DNA of 64,000 nucleotides from Torymus aiolomorphi (lineage: Eukaryota > Arthropoda > Insecta > Hymenoptera > Torymidae), in NCBI GenBank assembly GCA_036365515.1, contig CM070877.1, positions 54,534,475 through 54,598,474 on the forward strand, read 5' to 3'. The notes beneath the pieces were generated by a model. The model did not search any database. It had not been told where the DNA came from and saw only the letters and a program-made list of their open reading frames with translations. The stretch's first letter is position 1. Each line of letters opens with the position of its first letter. This document shows, in pieces, positions 12,245-24,463 of this stretch. A program made the position numbers and the translations under genes.

Positions 12245-14066
12245 TTATCAGACGATCTATGAATCTATGAAGCTTCCAAGGTGGAACCTTCCGCGAAACT
12301 TCCAGTGCTGATCTTCTGTAAACTTTTATGTAAGCTTGCTAAAAGCTTCCCCGTAAATTTCAAGTTGCATTTTACCGCAGCACTTTTGGAACCTTCTTGT
12401 CAGCCTTCCCTAAAACTTTCTAATAGCTTCTTAGGAATGTTACTTTGGAACCCTTTTGAAAGCTTCCATTATATCCTTAAGTCAGCTATTTTTTATATTT
12501 TGTTAGGAACCCTGCTTCAATACTTCCATGGAAGCTTTCCTCAAGTTTTAATTGGAACTTCCATAGGAAGCTTCCTGGACTGTATTTCAAAAACTTCCCG
12601 CAATCTTTACATGTAATTTAACTTTCGATCTTCCTAGAAGCTTTATGTTAGCTTCCAAGAGCCTTCCGCGAACCTTCCAGTGCCCATTTCAGTAATGGTT
12701 TATGTAAGCTTCGTGGAAACATTCTCCTAAGTATTGCGTAACATTTCACCGTAGCACTTTTGGAACCGTTCTGTTAGTCTTTCCTAACGCTTTCGGCATG
12801 GAAGCTTCCTAAAAAGGTTACTCCTGAATCCACTCGGAAGCTTCCGGTATAACTTTAGACCAGTTGCTTTATTGTATGTCAGGTATCTTGCTTGAATACT
12901 TCCTAGAATTTTCCATGAAAGCTTTCCTCAAGGTAGAATTGGAACTTCCATGGGAAGCTTCCTGGAATGTATTTAAAAAAATTCCCGCAATCTTCATATG
13001 TAATTCAACTTTTGTTCTTACTAGAACCTTTATGTTAGGTTTCAAGCGCCTTTTGCGAAGCTTCCAGTGTTCATTTCAGTAATCGTTTATGTAAGGTTCA
13101 TGGAAACTTTCTCGTAAATTCTGAGTAACATTTCACCCTAGCACCTTTGGAACCTTTCTGTTAGTCTTTCCTAACGTTTTCTGGAAGCTTCCTAAAAAAA
13201 TTACTTCGGGGTCCACTCGGAAGCTTCTGTTATAACTTTAGGCCTGTTACATTATTATATTTCAGGAAACTTCCTTTAATACTTCCTAGAATCTTCCATG
13301 GAAGCTTTTATCAAAGTTTAATTGGATCATCCATAGGAAGCTTCCTGGAATATATTTCAAAAGCTTCCCGTAATATTTATACATAATGTAAGTTTTGTTC
13401 TTCCTAGAAACTTTATGTTAGCTACCAAGAGCCTTCAGCGAAGCTTCCAGTGCTCATTTCAGTAATCGCGTATGTAAGCTTGATAGAAGCTTTCTCGTAA
13501 ATTTTGAGTAACATTTCACCGTAGCACTTTTGGAACCTTTCTATTGGTCTTCCCTAACGGTTTCTGGAAGCTTCCTAAAAAGGTTACTTCGGAATCTAGC
13601 CGGAAGCTTTAGGCCAGTGGCTTTATTTATATGTCAGGAACCTTGCTTGAATACTTCCTAGAATCTTCTATGAAAGCTCTTCTCAAGGTTTAATTGGAAC
13701 TTCTAGAGGAAGCTTCCTGGAATGTATTTAAAAAGCTTCCCGTAATCTTTATATGTAATTTTACTTTTGTTCTTCCTAGAAGCTTTATGTTAGCTTCCAA
13801 GAGCCTTCCGTGAAAGCTTCCAGTACTCATTTTCGATAATCTTCTATGTAAGCTTTTTGGAAGTATCCGTAGAGCTTCCATATAATATTTCATAGTTAAG
13901 TATTTGAAACTTTTTCTGAGTCCTTCCTGGAATCTTTCTGGAAGCTTACTTAGAAATCTTCCAATGTAACCTTCCTGAAAGTTTCAGTTAGCTTCCTGGA
14001 AGGTTCCATTAACCTTCCACTGTAAGCTTTCTTGGAAATTTCTTCCGGAATCTTTCATGCTATGTG
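12245..14066. repeat. Right subterminal GGAAGCTTCC repeat array
   Basis: Three higher-order units of roughly 0.4 kb (near 12660, 13030 and 13420) carry the same sequence of blocks: TTATGTTAGCT, CTTCCAGTGCTCATTTCAGTAAT, CATTTCACC, TAGCACTTTTGGAACC. The array is opposite in orientation to the array at 8561-9380. Confidence 0.7.
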
Positions 14067-15058
14067 GGGATAGAGTGCCAGCCTTAGAATTATCTTGCCA
14101 CAGAAGTTGAAGTTATTGTCTCATTACAAAATATGTTAAATAAGACTTCTGAGAGCTTATGCGATGCTATTACATCAGATTTTGGTACGAGATATTTACA
14201 AAAACTGGAACTTGTGGCAACTCTAGGATTCGACAGTTCTTCAGAGCCCACAAATCCAAACCAAAAATGCAAAAATCCTGAGAATGAATGTACAAGTTCT
14301 CAAAAGTCTCTCTTTGTATCTAAGTTTACTCATCATTTCTCTTCGAATTTCGATCTCAAATAATACTTGGATAAATCCGACACCGCAAAGTGTACGTTTT
14401 TGTCGATCTTTGCGGATAGCATTAGAAAAAGAAACTCAAGAAGCTTCTATGAATGATTGTAATCGTTTAGATAAAGAAATTAGTGATCTCAAATCACATC
14501 AATTTGTCATGTCTGATTCCAGAAACGTGAAAGTTAACTATAGCATTTTTCAAACGCTTTTTGATGGAAAATGTATTAACACCATAGTCGGTAATACTGC
14601 GACTACTAGATGTCCTATGTGTTGACGGAGAACGCATGAATTTAGAAATCTCGAAGATGATCTTGCGCCGTACGAAACCTCTTTGAAATATGGCTTAGAA
14701 CTACTTCATGATGAAATTAAATATTTTGAACATTTATTACATATATCTTATAGAATGATCATAAAAAAGTGAGATATAAAACAAGCTTTTAAAGGTGAGT
14801 CATTAATCATGACCCCATTCTTTCATATAACCTTTTCGTATCCACTAGGACTTATACCCTTGTGGAAATCGATTGCATTATTTACCTAATAAATAGCTAG
14901 TTTCCCTAATAATCCCGAAAAACTAGACACTTTTCTTGGCCATTTCTATCCATCAATAAAACGATTTTTCCGGTCATATTCGCCACGTAATAGGCAGAAT
15001 ATTAGAATAAGTTTTTTCACAAGTTTACATTAGCTTGTTTATGCTTATTTAAAAGTTA

Positions 15059-15742
15059 TTAAGGGGGCTAGACACCTTCTTTCTTTGAAATAAGAAGTCA
15101 CATTTTAATACATAAATGTAAACTAATTATTTCATACTTTTTACATATAAAAGTGGGTATATTTACCTTACCTTAAAACTTTCTCCGATGGGCCTTTTAT
15201 ATGGTCCAGAACCATAGTCATCGATGAAACAAGTTTTTTCACTAACCGTAAGCTTTGAAATTTTCCTGTGGATGGATTGACTCCAGATTTGAACTAAATT
15301 ACTCCTGAATAGTATAATTCTCATATGAGTGTAGGGATTTAGGATTAAATGTCGGAAAAAATTTTACATCAGAAAAATTATTAAAAAATATAAAAAATTT
15401 AAAAAAATTTAAAAAAAACTCTTGAAAAACAGCACAATTTTTTTTTTCTCATTAGATCAAAAATCCCTACACTCAGATGAGAATTATACTATTCAGGAGT
15501 AATTTAGTTCAAATCTGGAGTCAATCCATCCACAGGAAAATTTCAAAGCTTACGGTTAGTGAAAAAACTTGTTTCATCGATGACTATGGTTCTGGACCAT
15601 ATAAAAGGCCCATCGGAGAAAGTTTTAAGGTAAGATAAATAAACCCACTTTTATATGTAAAAAGTATGAAATAATTAGTTTACATTTATGTATTAAAATG
15701 TGACTTCTTATTTCAGAGAAAAAAGGTGTCTAGCCCCCTTAA
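15059..15742. mobile_element. TTAA-flanked palindromic MITE (piggyBac-type site)
   Basis: The element begins TTAA-GGGGGCTAGACACC and ends GGTGTCTAGCCCCC-TTAA. Its two halves are near-complete inverted copies meeting around 15415. It carries no gene. It sits within the intron 14795-15940 of the RAG1-like gene, and the right half of another copy opens the window. TTAA duplication is the hallmark of piggyBac-type insertion. Confidence 0.8.
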
Positions 15743-16444
15743 TGTTGGACAGTTTTTTTAGAGCGTAAATGGCTAATAAGAGGTTTGCTATTATGGCGAG
15801 GAATGAGAGAGACAGAATCAAACGGAAAAATCATTGATTTCCTTTTTATTCTCTGAAACAGTACTATAAACGAATTGAATACCAATAATTCGTATTTACG
15901 TTTAACTGTAATATATAATTATTCATTTATCAATTTTTAGAACAATGTAAGAAAAGACAACTTGAAGTTCAAAAGAAAATATATGAAAGCTTAGGTGCCA
16001 AAGCAGATCAAGTTCTGCAAGGTCACGGAACGACTAACACAGGAAATCTTGCAAGATGATGTTTTGAAAAATCCGATTTATTTGCAGATGCCTTAGAAAT
16101 TGGTGTCCGATTAGTTAGAAATATTGCATTGATTTTATTCGCATTTAAGTGCAAGAAAAAATTAAATCTAAAAGTGTTGAAAGAATTTTGTTTAAATACG
16201 TATAGACTTCATTATGAACTTTTTCCCTGGGCACGAATGAACCCAACGCTTCATAAGCTTCTAATACATGGTTGTGATATAGCCAAAGAATTCCCATTAC
16301 CAATGGCATATTTTTTGAAGATGCGAATGAATCCTGGCATAAATTGTATCGGAAACATTTCATTAGCCACGCGAGACAAAACTTGAGAGAGAATAGACTT
16401 TCAGATGTAAATAGAATTAATTTAAATCTTATTTTTTTATTATA

Positions 16445-16838
16445 CACTGAAAAAAGGCGGTAGTACTGTTAACTATATTGCCTAGCAAAACTCAATACTA
16501 TAGCCATAACTATGTTATTTTGTAAAGTGGACTATAATATGTTAATAATAAACATGATATAATTTAAACGACTAAACAGTAATAGTAACTAAATTATTGT
16601 ACATGTTACTAAATTTTCAGTAAAGCTTACTATGTTTACTTAGTATAATATAATGTTTCCATTTGAATTCCTTTAATATTTCAAATTTTACTATATAATA
16701 TAGCACCCAATAACAAATTTCTAGCTATCGCGACGATAATTTTAAATGTAAACAGTACTATAAAATATGGTCGTAGTCAAATAATACTATATTGTAAAGT
16801 ACTTTTATGTGAAAATATACTATATATTTTTCTCAGTG
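16445..16838. mobile_element. Short TIR element (MITE) in an intron
   Basis: Starts CACTGAAAAA and ends TTTTTCTCAGTG, flanked on both sides by TATA. The interior has repeated TACTAT-like words. It lies within the apparent intron 16407-16903 of RAG1-like copy 1, an intron absent at the same place in copy 2. Confidence 0.6.
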
Positions 16839-17286
16839 TATAAAAAATGTGCATGTATATACATACATAAATATATATATATATTCATTTATTTATTCTA
16901 TAGACGTTTAATAGAGCTGTGCACCTAACAGATCCGAAAATTTAAGTTTCTGAATCATTAAAACAATTTATTGACGAAAGGTAAACATATTTAAATAGTT
17001 TATAACAAATATTTTATTTACTGAATAAAATAATCTATATCTTTCACAGTGATATTGGTGAAGAAAGTGATTCTTTTGATAGTAATTTATCTAGTGATTG
17101 TATTGATAATGAAGTAATAGAAACTTAGTGATAGTCAATCAAAGTGTAAATATTCAGTTGAAATAATTTGACGTATGTTTTTCCTTGTCTGTCTAAGAGA
17201 AAGGATCGTATGTTATCGAATACTTTAGATGTGCTACAATAATGGACATATCCAGAAAACAAAGGATGTGTCCTTGCGCGCGCGCG

Positions 17287-17360
17287 TGTAGGTGCTTGTG
17301 TGTGTGTGTGTGCTGTGTGTGTGTGTGTGTGTGCGCGTGCGTGTGCGTGTGCGCATTTGC

Positions 17361-17437
<77 letters not shown>

Positions 17438-17461
17438 TGTGTGTGTGTGTGTGTGTGTGTG
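17287..17461. repeat. (TG)n microsatellite
   Basis: About 175 bp of nearly pure TG/GT dinucleotide with a few GC interruptions (17331-17360). Cys/Val and His/Thr open frames on both strands are products of the repeat. Confidence 0.95.
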
Positions 17462-17468
17462 TACAGAT

Positions 17469-17831
17469 ATATATCCTAACCTCAAAAAACATGCGTAATT
17501 TGAAAAAAATAATAGAAAATTCGAGCCAAAAAAAAATTGTTTTTATAGTGACAAGACACTTTTCCGATGTATTTTGATCCTCTAAACACGATTATCATGG
17601 TCCCATCAACTAAAAATCAAAACATTTTAGAAAAAAGCGACAATTATCGCTTCTTTCCTAAAATGTTTTCATTTTTGGTTAATAAGACCAGGATAATCGT
17701 GTTCAGCGGATCAAAATACATCGACAAAGTGTCTTGTCACTAAAAAAAAAAATTTTTTTTTTTGGCTCGAATTTTCTGTTTTTTTTTCGAAAGTATGCAT
17801 GTTTAGACAAGTTTTTTGAGGTTAGGATATA
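17469..17831. repeat. Palindromic repeat with TATCCTAACCTC ends
   Basis: Left arm 17469-17640 and right arm 17645-17831 are inverted copies. The ends are TATATCCTAACCTCAAAAAAC and its complement. Inner blocks include GTGACAAGACACTTT and AAACACGATTATCATGG. A foldback MITE, non-coding. Confidence 0.75.
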
Positions 17832-18423
17832 AAAATTCCATATCGGAAATAGTTTTTCCTATTCTACATATCATCACCTTTATTTAAAAAAAAAAGTTGA
17901 AGATATCTCTACCAGATCTGGACATAATTGATTTTGTCACAAAAAAACGATTTGTCCCCACTGTGCGGCGCACTATGTGCCAAAGTAAAAACTTTTTCCA
18001 AAAATCAAATAACTTTTGATAGAATAAAGCAAACTTGATGATTCCAACGACAAATAAAAGCTACTGTAATGTAGTATTAAGAAAAAATACAATCATAACT
18101 AATTTTTTAATACGTGGCCTTGAGATTGTAGGTCAAAGTTGATGAAAAAGAAAAAAAAGTTATATTTCTTACTTCAAAAATAGGCAATTAAATTGTATTT
18201 GTTGTAAACACACTATTTTGTAGATTTTTGCATGACATATACAAAATTCAGTGGTAAAAAAATGTTATCACTTTTAAAGTTTGAAAAAAGAGCCTTTGAA
18301 GATGACTTTGCATTTTCACCATTTTCTGACTTTATTACATATTAGGGTGAAAAATAGTTGAATTATTGATTTATAATTGTTCATTTGCATTATTTATTAC
18401 AAATAAATAATGTAGGAAGTATA

Positions 18424-18479
<56 letters not shown>

Positions 18480-19344
18480 GAATTATAATTATAATAATTA
18501 TAACAAATATAATATTGTTAATAAGTGTTACTTATGTCTTCATGAAAGTCCAAAAAATAATCTTACTATTTCTTCTTTTGGGAATCTATATATATTTTTA
18601 AAAATAGATCAATAATAAAGTCGAACATAAACGTGTAGATGACCAAAATACGAAGAGTTGAAAATAATGTCAAATATGTAGAGCATAAACAGTCAGAAAC
18701 ACAACGAATTTTTTAACAGTAACAAGCTTATGCCAGACAAGTATACATCACTAATAAGAGTGTAGTATAGCATTTTGGAAGTAATTTACTATTATTTAAC
18801 ATTCTTGTGTAATAAATTATTATTAAGATAGATATTCCTGAAATATTAACTAATGCAACCATAAAACACGTTGTTTGCAAGATTTCATTATTATTTAAGT
18901 TCAGTTAAAGTAAGTGTTTCAACTATTACTCAAATATTATTATACTATTTTATGCATTGCAAATGAACACTTCTTAATGGTTTCTTCTTTAGTTTATTAA
19001 GAGATAATAACGCGTTTAGTGTAAAGTAGAGTTTTCCCGTAACTACAATTACATATTATTTCGTTTTTGAATAACATCATTTTTCAGAAATGTAGATATA
19101 AATATAAAGAAATAAAATGCTCTCTTAAAAATAAAATATTATAATACCTTTTTATTATACTAGCAAAATTCAAACGCGCTTTGCACGTACTATTTTGTTT
19201 TTGACGTAATGAGCGCTGTGTTTCACTATAATTTAGTTATTACCAATGGCAATTTCAAAATTAGAAGAATATGTATATGAGTATTTCTTAATAAATGACA
19301 GTCAAAATTCGCAATCATTTTTTTAATTTTATACATTAAATTAG
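17832..19344. other. AT-rich spacer with an (AAT)n microsatellite
   Basis: No gene seen. An (AAT)n run of about 18 units occupies 18425-18478 and generates a poly-Asn open frame. The remainder is AT-rich sequence preceding RAG1-like copy 2. Confidence 0.7.
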
Positions 19345-20589
19345 GATGTCCAAATCAAGAGAAAGACATTCAAATAGAAAAAAGAACCGTGGTCGTCCTT
19401 TAAAAAAAGGTAGAAAAAGTATCAATTCAGGAAGAAAAAGAATTAGTAATAAAAAAGCCTGCATATCAACAAGATAGAATAGAGTAAATGAATTATTGAA
19501 TTCTAATGATCTATCTATAATCGAATTAGCTGCAAGAGTAGGAAGAAAAAGAGAGAATGCTAATCGTAATGTTAGTGATAATTTGGATTCCAATGAGAAC
19601 CATGAACAGAATTTCGATAGAGAAACTAGTGAAAATTCTAATTTAAGTGTCAAAAATTACAGGCATTCTAATGAGTCTGCTTTAGCATTCTTCTTAGAGT
19701 ATGCTTATAGCGTGAACCAGTATAAAGCTTTAGTACATGACAGTCACGTTAGAAAAAGTAATATTTATCCTGCTTACAATTATGTAAAGATGGCAATGGC
19801 TCAATGTAAGCAGTTTCTGTCCCTTTACAAAATATCTTAAACATAACTGCAGAAAGATTGTGCGAAAGTATAGTATCCGATAGGAATGAGTATGAATTGC
19901 TTAATCTAGAATTGATAGTAACTTTAGGTTTTGATAGTTCTTCAGGCCACACAAATCTTCAACAAAGTTATGAGTGTAGTGAAAATGCAAACCTGAACGC
20001 GCCCGAATCACTTTTTGTAAGTAATATGGTAATAATAAAACTGCAAAATTTTATTTCTAGCCAATCTTTTTGGATAAATCCAACACCACAGAGTACCCGT
20101 TTCTGTCGTCCTCTTAAAATTGCAATAGAAAAAGAAGACGAAGAAGTGATAATTCGTGAACGTAATCGTTTAGACAAAAGTATTAAATTTCTTGAATCTC
20201 ATACATTTAAATTAGAAAATGGAAAATCTGTTAAAGTTAAATATAATGTTTCACTAACGCTATTTGATCAAAAATGCGTCAACACAATTGTTGGCAATAA
20301 AGCTACAAGCCGATGCCCAATGTGCCTACGCACTACACATGCTTTTGGAAACTTAAATGACAATTTTGATGTTAAAGAATCGTCTTTAAAGTACGGTTTA
20401 GGACTTTTACATTGCGAGCTAACATCATTTGAACACTTGCTTCACATAGCGTATTGAATGACTATAGAATTGTGGGATGTTCGACCAATTAATGAAGGTT
20501 AGTAGAAAAGGAATGATTATTGTATTAGCTATTGCATTCACTCATTGGCGAATATGCTCACATAAACATATTAAACTAAAAAATCTGAT

Positions 20590-20969
20590 AAAAATGATGT
20601 CTCTTCAATTATAACTGTCACATTGCAAGTATTTAAGATACGAAAACAAATAAAAGAATTATAAAACTAGACAGTAAGAGCTTTGATTTGTTAAAAAATA
20701 TTACTTTTATAAGGAAATTATAAGTAATGAGAGATAGTGTAAGAATATGGTTAAAAATACGATTTATTTATTCGCTAAAATGAAGATAAATTTTTAGCCG
20801 TTTTCTTACGCTATCTTTGATTGGTTATAATTTCCTGAAAATTTAATATTTTTCATTGAATCAGAGTTTTAATTTTAGCTTTTACTGTATACTTTTATTA
20901 TCTTTTTTCCTCGTTTTCGTATCTTAATTACTTGCAATGTGACAGTCAATAGAAGAGATGTCATTTTTT
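20590..20969. repeat. Palindromic MITE in the intron of copy 2
   Basis: Outer arms pair ATGATGTCTCTTC...ACTGTCACATTGCAAG with its inverted copy ending near 20969. GTATCTTAA and CGTTTTC blocks lie inside. No gene content. Confidence 0.7.
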
Positions 20970-22490
20970 AACGACATAGACTATATTTGAGATGAGATTG
21001 ATCATATCTCAAGAAAGGAGCTCATTTGACGGAAATGTAAGTACTGAACTTCATTTGTAGAAACCAGAAATCGACTCTCAAGGTGTGCACTCTCCTTGTT
21101 AGTCACTTTAGGAGAACAGAAGTGTAAAATTGTCACAAGACGGTTTAATTCGATTTTAAATTCCACAAAATAGTTCATTTTATTTTTCTAATAAATCCCT
21201 TATTAATAAATCACGCACAAATTTAATTGTTTCTTTTCATCCTTTTACTAATATGACTGAAATAATACTTTATGATATTTTAAATAACATTTAAGTAAAT
21301 ATTTTTCTATGAGAAGCCTATAAAAAAAGAAAACCTGCGAAAAAATTATTCGTATATATTTATAATACAATCAATAAAAGATTTATATATACAATACGAA
21401 ATCATATATAGTTATACATAATTATATATAAATATACAGGACCATACATATTTATGGACATAAATTATAGATATAAATATACAGGACCATACATATTTAT
21501 GGACATAAATCATAGATATAAATATAGACACATAAATCATATATATTTATATATAGTTGTACATGAGGATATAAATCATAAAAAAAGAAAATCGGATTTT
21601 TTCATTTTAAAGACAGTAAGGTAAATGTTCCAATCATTGGCCATCTTAAGAGCTTAGAGTTATATACTATAAGAATTAGACGTATAAAAAGACTACTATA
21701 TCTTAAATGATCGATATTAATCGAAAAAACATTTAATAACTTATTTTATAATTGTATCATTATGAATTAATCAAATACGACGAGTTTCAATATACAAGTA
21801 ATTGGGCACTATAGGAAAAAGCTGATTCTAGTGTTCCAAAATTTTGTTCCAATGATTGGCACCCTTATTTACAATACAGTACACAATCTTTCTTGATGTA
21901 AAATATTTGATAAATTTTTAATTGTCAACTTACATAAACTGTTATTTGTAATATCTATTTAAACATGCAATGCAACAATGTTACTTAAAATATGCAAAAA
22001 TATATATTACTTCAACATATAGGTGTTAACCTACTTTTGGTGTATATGTGACCACTTTTTGGGCTGGAATCATCATTATATTAATCTTATATGAAAATAC
22101 CAGTATGTTGCCGCCGAAGTACAAATATCATCACAAACTTTAATTTATCTTCATGAAATATAAACCAAACAACGCAACCCGTTAGTTACTAGAACCTATG
22201 TGTAGATTAAATTTTAAAAAGAAAATAATATATTCGTACTAATGTAACTTCAAAAACATACATTTAAATGCATGCGGTCACTTATTGGTACACAATTTTT
22301 AATGGTCAGGTATTGGTACTTTTAGACATATCGTATCAAATTTTTTCAATTTTTGATCCAAATGAATTTTGGTAGGTTCAGAATAACATATATAATAAAA
22401 AAAGAAAACATTAAAATAACATAGTCAATAAAAAAAATTAATTTTATGATATTTATTAGGTGTAAAACCGCCTTAATTCTTAATTTTTAT
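20970..22490. other. Remainder of the copy-2 intron
   Basis: AT-rich, non-coding. It contains two tandem copies of a roughly 55-bp unit (ATACAGGACCATACATATTT, near 21436 and 21480). It ends in the TTTTCAG acceptor at 22492-22498. Confidence 0.6.
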
Positions 22491-23096
22491 GTTTTCAGTA
22501 AAATTTGAGGAACAAAAACGTGTAATCCAAAAAAATATACTTGACAAAATTGGAGTTAGAGTTGACCTAGTGTTACAGGTACATGGCACTACGAACACCG
22601 GCAATGTTGCTAGAAGATGTTTTAAGAATCCAAGGCTCTTTACAGAAGCTTTAGGTATTGATGCAAAATTAGTAGAAAACATCTCAATAGTATTGTTGGC
22701 TTTTAAAAGTAAAAAGCTTCTTAAACTAGATGAGCTTGAAACATTTTGTTCAGATACATACCATATGCTTTGCATTATGAATTATATTCTTGGGCAAGTA
22801 TGAATCCAACGTTACATAAGTTATTGAAACATGGGTGTCAAACAGCGAGGCAATTCCCTGTTCCTATCGCATACTATTCCGAAGACGCAAGTGAATCTTG
22901 GCATAAGCTTTACAGGAAAAATATGAAATTACATGCACGTCAAAATAATCGAAAAAATCGTTTGCTAGATGTCTTTAATAGAGCTATATACCTTTCGGAT
23001 CCTAAAATATCATTAATAGAAATAAAAAATCGATTAAGATTTCAGAAAAAAAAGAAAAGTTCAGTTAATTTCGAACAATTTGTTGAAAGCAAATAA

Positions 23097-23766
23097 GTTT
23101 CAGAAAAGAATCATGTACCTCATAATGCTAGTGATACAAGTGGCCGAATCCATCTCAAATCAGGTGGTCCGCGTATGCCTATATCAATGATCATTTTGGG
23201 ATGAAAGTATTTATGTTCTTTTCCAAAAATTATTTGACCCGTATATCTTTATTTTTTTGTTCCAACAAAATTTCATGCATTTAGCAATGTCGCAAAATTC
23301 CGAGAAAATCCTTACTTAGAAAACAAATTTTTCAATGTAATTTTCAAACAGCTACTACCAATCACATAAGACACAAACAAATTTTTCACGCTTAATGCTT
23401 ATATATAGTCAATGATATAACAGTCAATATAATGGTGTTTATCTTTGTGCGTGATTAATATACACATATACATAAGTATGTATTTTATTTTTTATTTTTG
23501 TCTTTTAGATATCTTATTTTTATAATTACTTTTGTTTTTCCACTTCATTGTTCTTACTTTACTAAGCGGACGATCAGCGGTCTTTGCTGTTAAACAATGT
23601 ACTTTATCATTACATGTTTCTTTAATCCATAAATGAGTTTTTTGAACTTCAGGATACTTAGGAGTAGCAAGCTAATTCAATATTTTTTACTTTTCCAAAC
23701 TTGTTTATCCGACAGAGGCGGGAATTCAAAATTCATGGCGTAACAATTTTTTTATTTTTTTAAATA
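23097..23766. other. AT-rich spacer, no gene
   Basis: Sequence between the RAG1-like pseudogene and the Polinton-like block. No supportable frame, RNA gene or clean repeat. Confidence 0.55.
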
Positions 23767-23825
23767 GTGGGAGCCCCAACCATCGCTCGCACCTGTGAGG
23801 TACAACCACATACAATTACCTCTCC
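23767..23825 (-). promoter_or_regulatory. Two-hairpin 3' element, copy A
   Basis: Read on the minus strand: hairpin I is GAGGTA...TACCTC with a 14-nt loop, followed by ACAG. Hairpin II is an 8-bp stem (one mismatch) closing the 10-nt loop GATGGTTGGG. It lies about 150 nt past the stop of the minus-strand gene at 23972-24463. Four other copies (29574, 30562, 32508, 63687) share the loop and spacing but have different stem bases. Probable role, by inference: RNA 3'-end or stability signal. Confidence 0.65.
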
Positions 23826-23971
23826 GTTATTATATTTGATTAATTATACATTCCATTTAACATAATGTGTAGAGGTTTACATTGACTTAAATCCACGGCG
23901 TTGTCGTCGGCGCTCACGTAGAAACTGTCAATCGATGACTCTGGTCAGCTGCTGCTACCAAGTATCCACTT

Positions 23972-24463
23972 TTACGATGCGAACACGTTCTGGACGGCGC
24001 AATTGCCATATTCCAAGGTATGATGCGTACACTGTATAACTGACTCCTCTCGGTTTAGTGTCTGCAGCGAAGGACAGCCCATCTCCTCGACGTTGCATAT
24101 AGCCCTACAAGGTTATGTTTGATAAAGTAAACAAAAATTATATATGAGGTAAGTATTTACTTACATATTTAATAATATATCCTGCAACCACCTATTCTTT
24201 TCCAATCCCTTGACGTACACCTTCCTCGCGTTTATCAAACCATACTGTACACTTTCCACCAGCTTCGTGTACGGGATTTCTCCAGAGCTCCAGCGTATAC
24301 CGTCATAGTTCAACTCCACTCGGTAAATCGCCCACCGGTGCGGAGATTTGAAGCTGTGAACCCATGGTGTAGCATCATCCTCGATGGCAGCGATGGCCAC
24401 AACCTTGAAGACGAACTCGCTGTCAGCAGCTTTGAAGCCCTAGACGTCCACCACGTACTCCAT
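23972..24463 (-). pseudogene. Two-exon Polinton-associated gene divergent from polymerase
   Basis: Exon 1 is 24165-24463 and exon 2 is 23972-24104, with a 60-nt intron (GTAAGT...TTGTAG, 24105-24164). The exons total 432 nt in one frame and give 143 residues. The ATG at 24463 follows the initiator by 7 nt. Visible motifs: VVDV with GF near the N-terminus, WSSGEIPY, KVYVKG, then GCPSLQTL and a Cys/His-rich end containing CAVQNV. I associate this pattern with an uncharacterised protein that accompanies protein-primed polymerase genes in insect genomes, possibly nuclease-like; that is memory, not proof. A single TAG interrupts codon 8, so this copy is probably dead although the remainder, splice sites included, is clean. 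Confidence 0.6.
24105..24164 (-). other. 60-nt intron in the divergent gene
   Basis: The minus strand reads GTAAGT at the 5' end and CCTTGTAG at the 3' end. Removing it keeps frame and adds a Cys/His-rich C-terminal exon that would otherwise be lost to an immediate TAA. Confidence 0.7.

Larger units (their letters stand above)
8561..14066. mobile_element. 5.5-kb terminal-inverted-repeat element
   Basis: Ends are CACATAGCATG (8561) and CATGCTATGTG (to 14066). Both ends carry long arrays of GGAAGCTTCC-type subterminal repeats (8561-9380 and 12245-14066) in opposite orientation. It splits an exon of the RAG1-like gene precisely, which fixes its boundaries. No convincing transposase is encoded: the largest open frames are short, repeat-derived or random AT-rich. 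CACATAG ends and subterminal repeats recall CACTA-type elements, but no target duplication was found, so the family is uncertain. Confidence 0.75.
14067..17128 (+). pseudogene. RAG1/Transib-like transposase copy 1, catalytic exons
   Basis: Exons inferred from alignment with copy 2 are 14067-14794, 15941-16406, 16904-16980 and 17050-17128. Landmarks in order are GFDSSS (candidate first catalytic Asp), WINPTPQS with RFCR, LFDGKCINTIVGN followed by CPMC (second Asp and a zinc pair), HGTTNTGN, MNPTLHKLLIHG, and EDANESWHKLYRK then HARQ (candidate Glu). A Ser/Asp-rich tail ends at 17128. The order resembles RAG1 and Transib: Asp in a DG/DS motif, Asp before CxxC, and Glu before a basic ARQ helix. 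Damage includes a frameshift near 14330, TGA codons after CPMC and in the exon-end region, a TGA after LAR and a TAA after DPKI. The intron at 14795-15940 holds a MITE. Confidence 0.55.
19345..23096 (+). pseudogene. RAG1/Transib-like transposase, copy 2
   Basis: A two-block gene: 19345-20497, intron 20498-22498 (GTTAGT...TTTTCAG), then 22499-23096. Order of landmarks: basic NSGRKRI N-terminus; ALAFFLEY; IYPAYNYV; GFDSSSGHTN (candidate Asp 1); WINPTPQSTRFCRPLK; LFDQKCVNTIVGNKAT followed by CPMC (Asp 2, zinc pair); HGTTNTGNVARR; MNPTLHKLLKHG; SEDASESWHKLYRK then HARQ (candidate Glu); DVFNRAIYLSDP. RAG1 core and Transib enzymes show the same Asp, Asp-CxxC, Glu-ARQ order. That is my basis for the call; the family itself is large and usually labelled uncharacterised. 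All three acidic residues survive. Damage: TAG at 19476-19478, a deletion/frameshift near 19815-19850, TGA at 20455-20457 and a frameshift near 22770. Confidence 0.55.

Noticed and set aside
17193..17577. Cys/Val- and His/Thr-rich open frames on both strands
   Set aside because: Translations of the (TG)n/(CA)n microsatellite.
18385..18615. Poly-Asn open frame
   Set aside because: Translation of the (AAT)n repeat; no conserved flanks.
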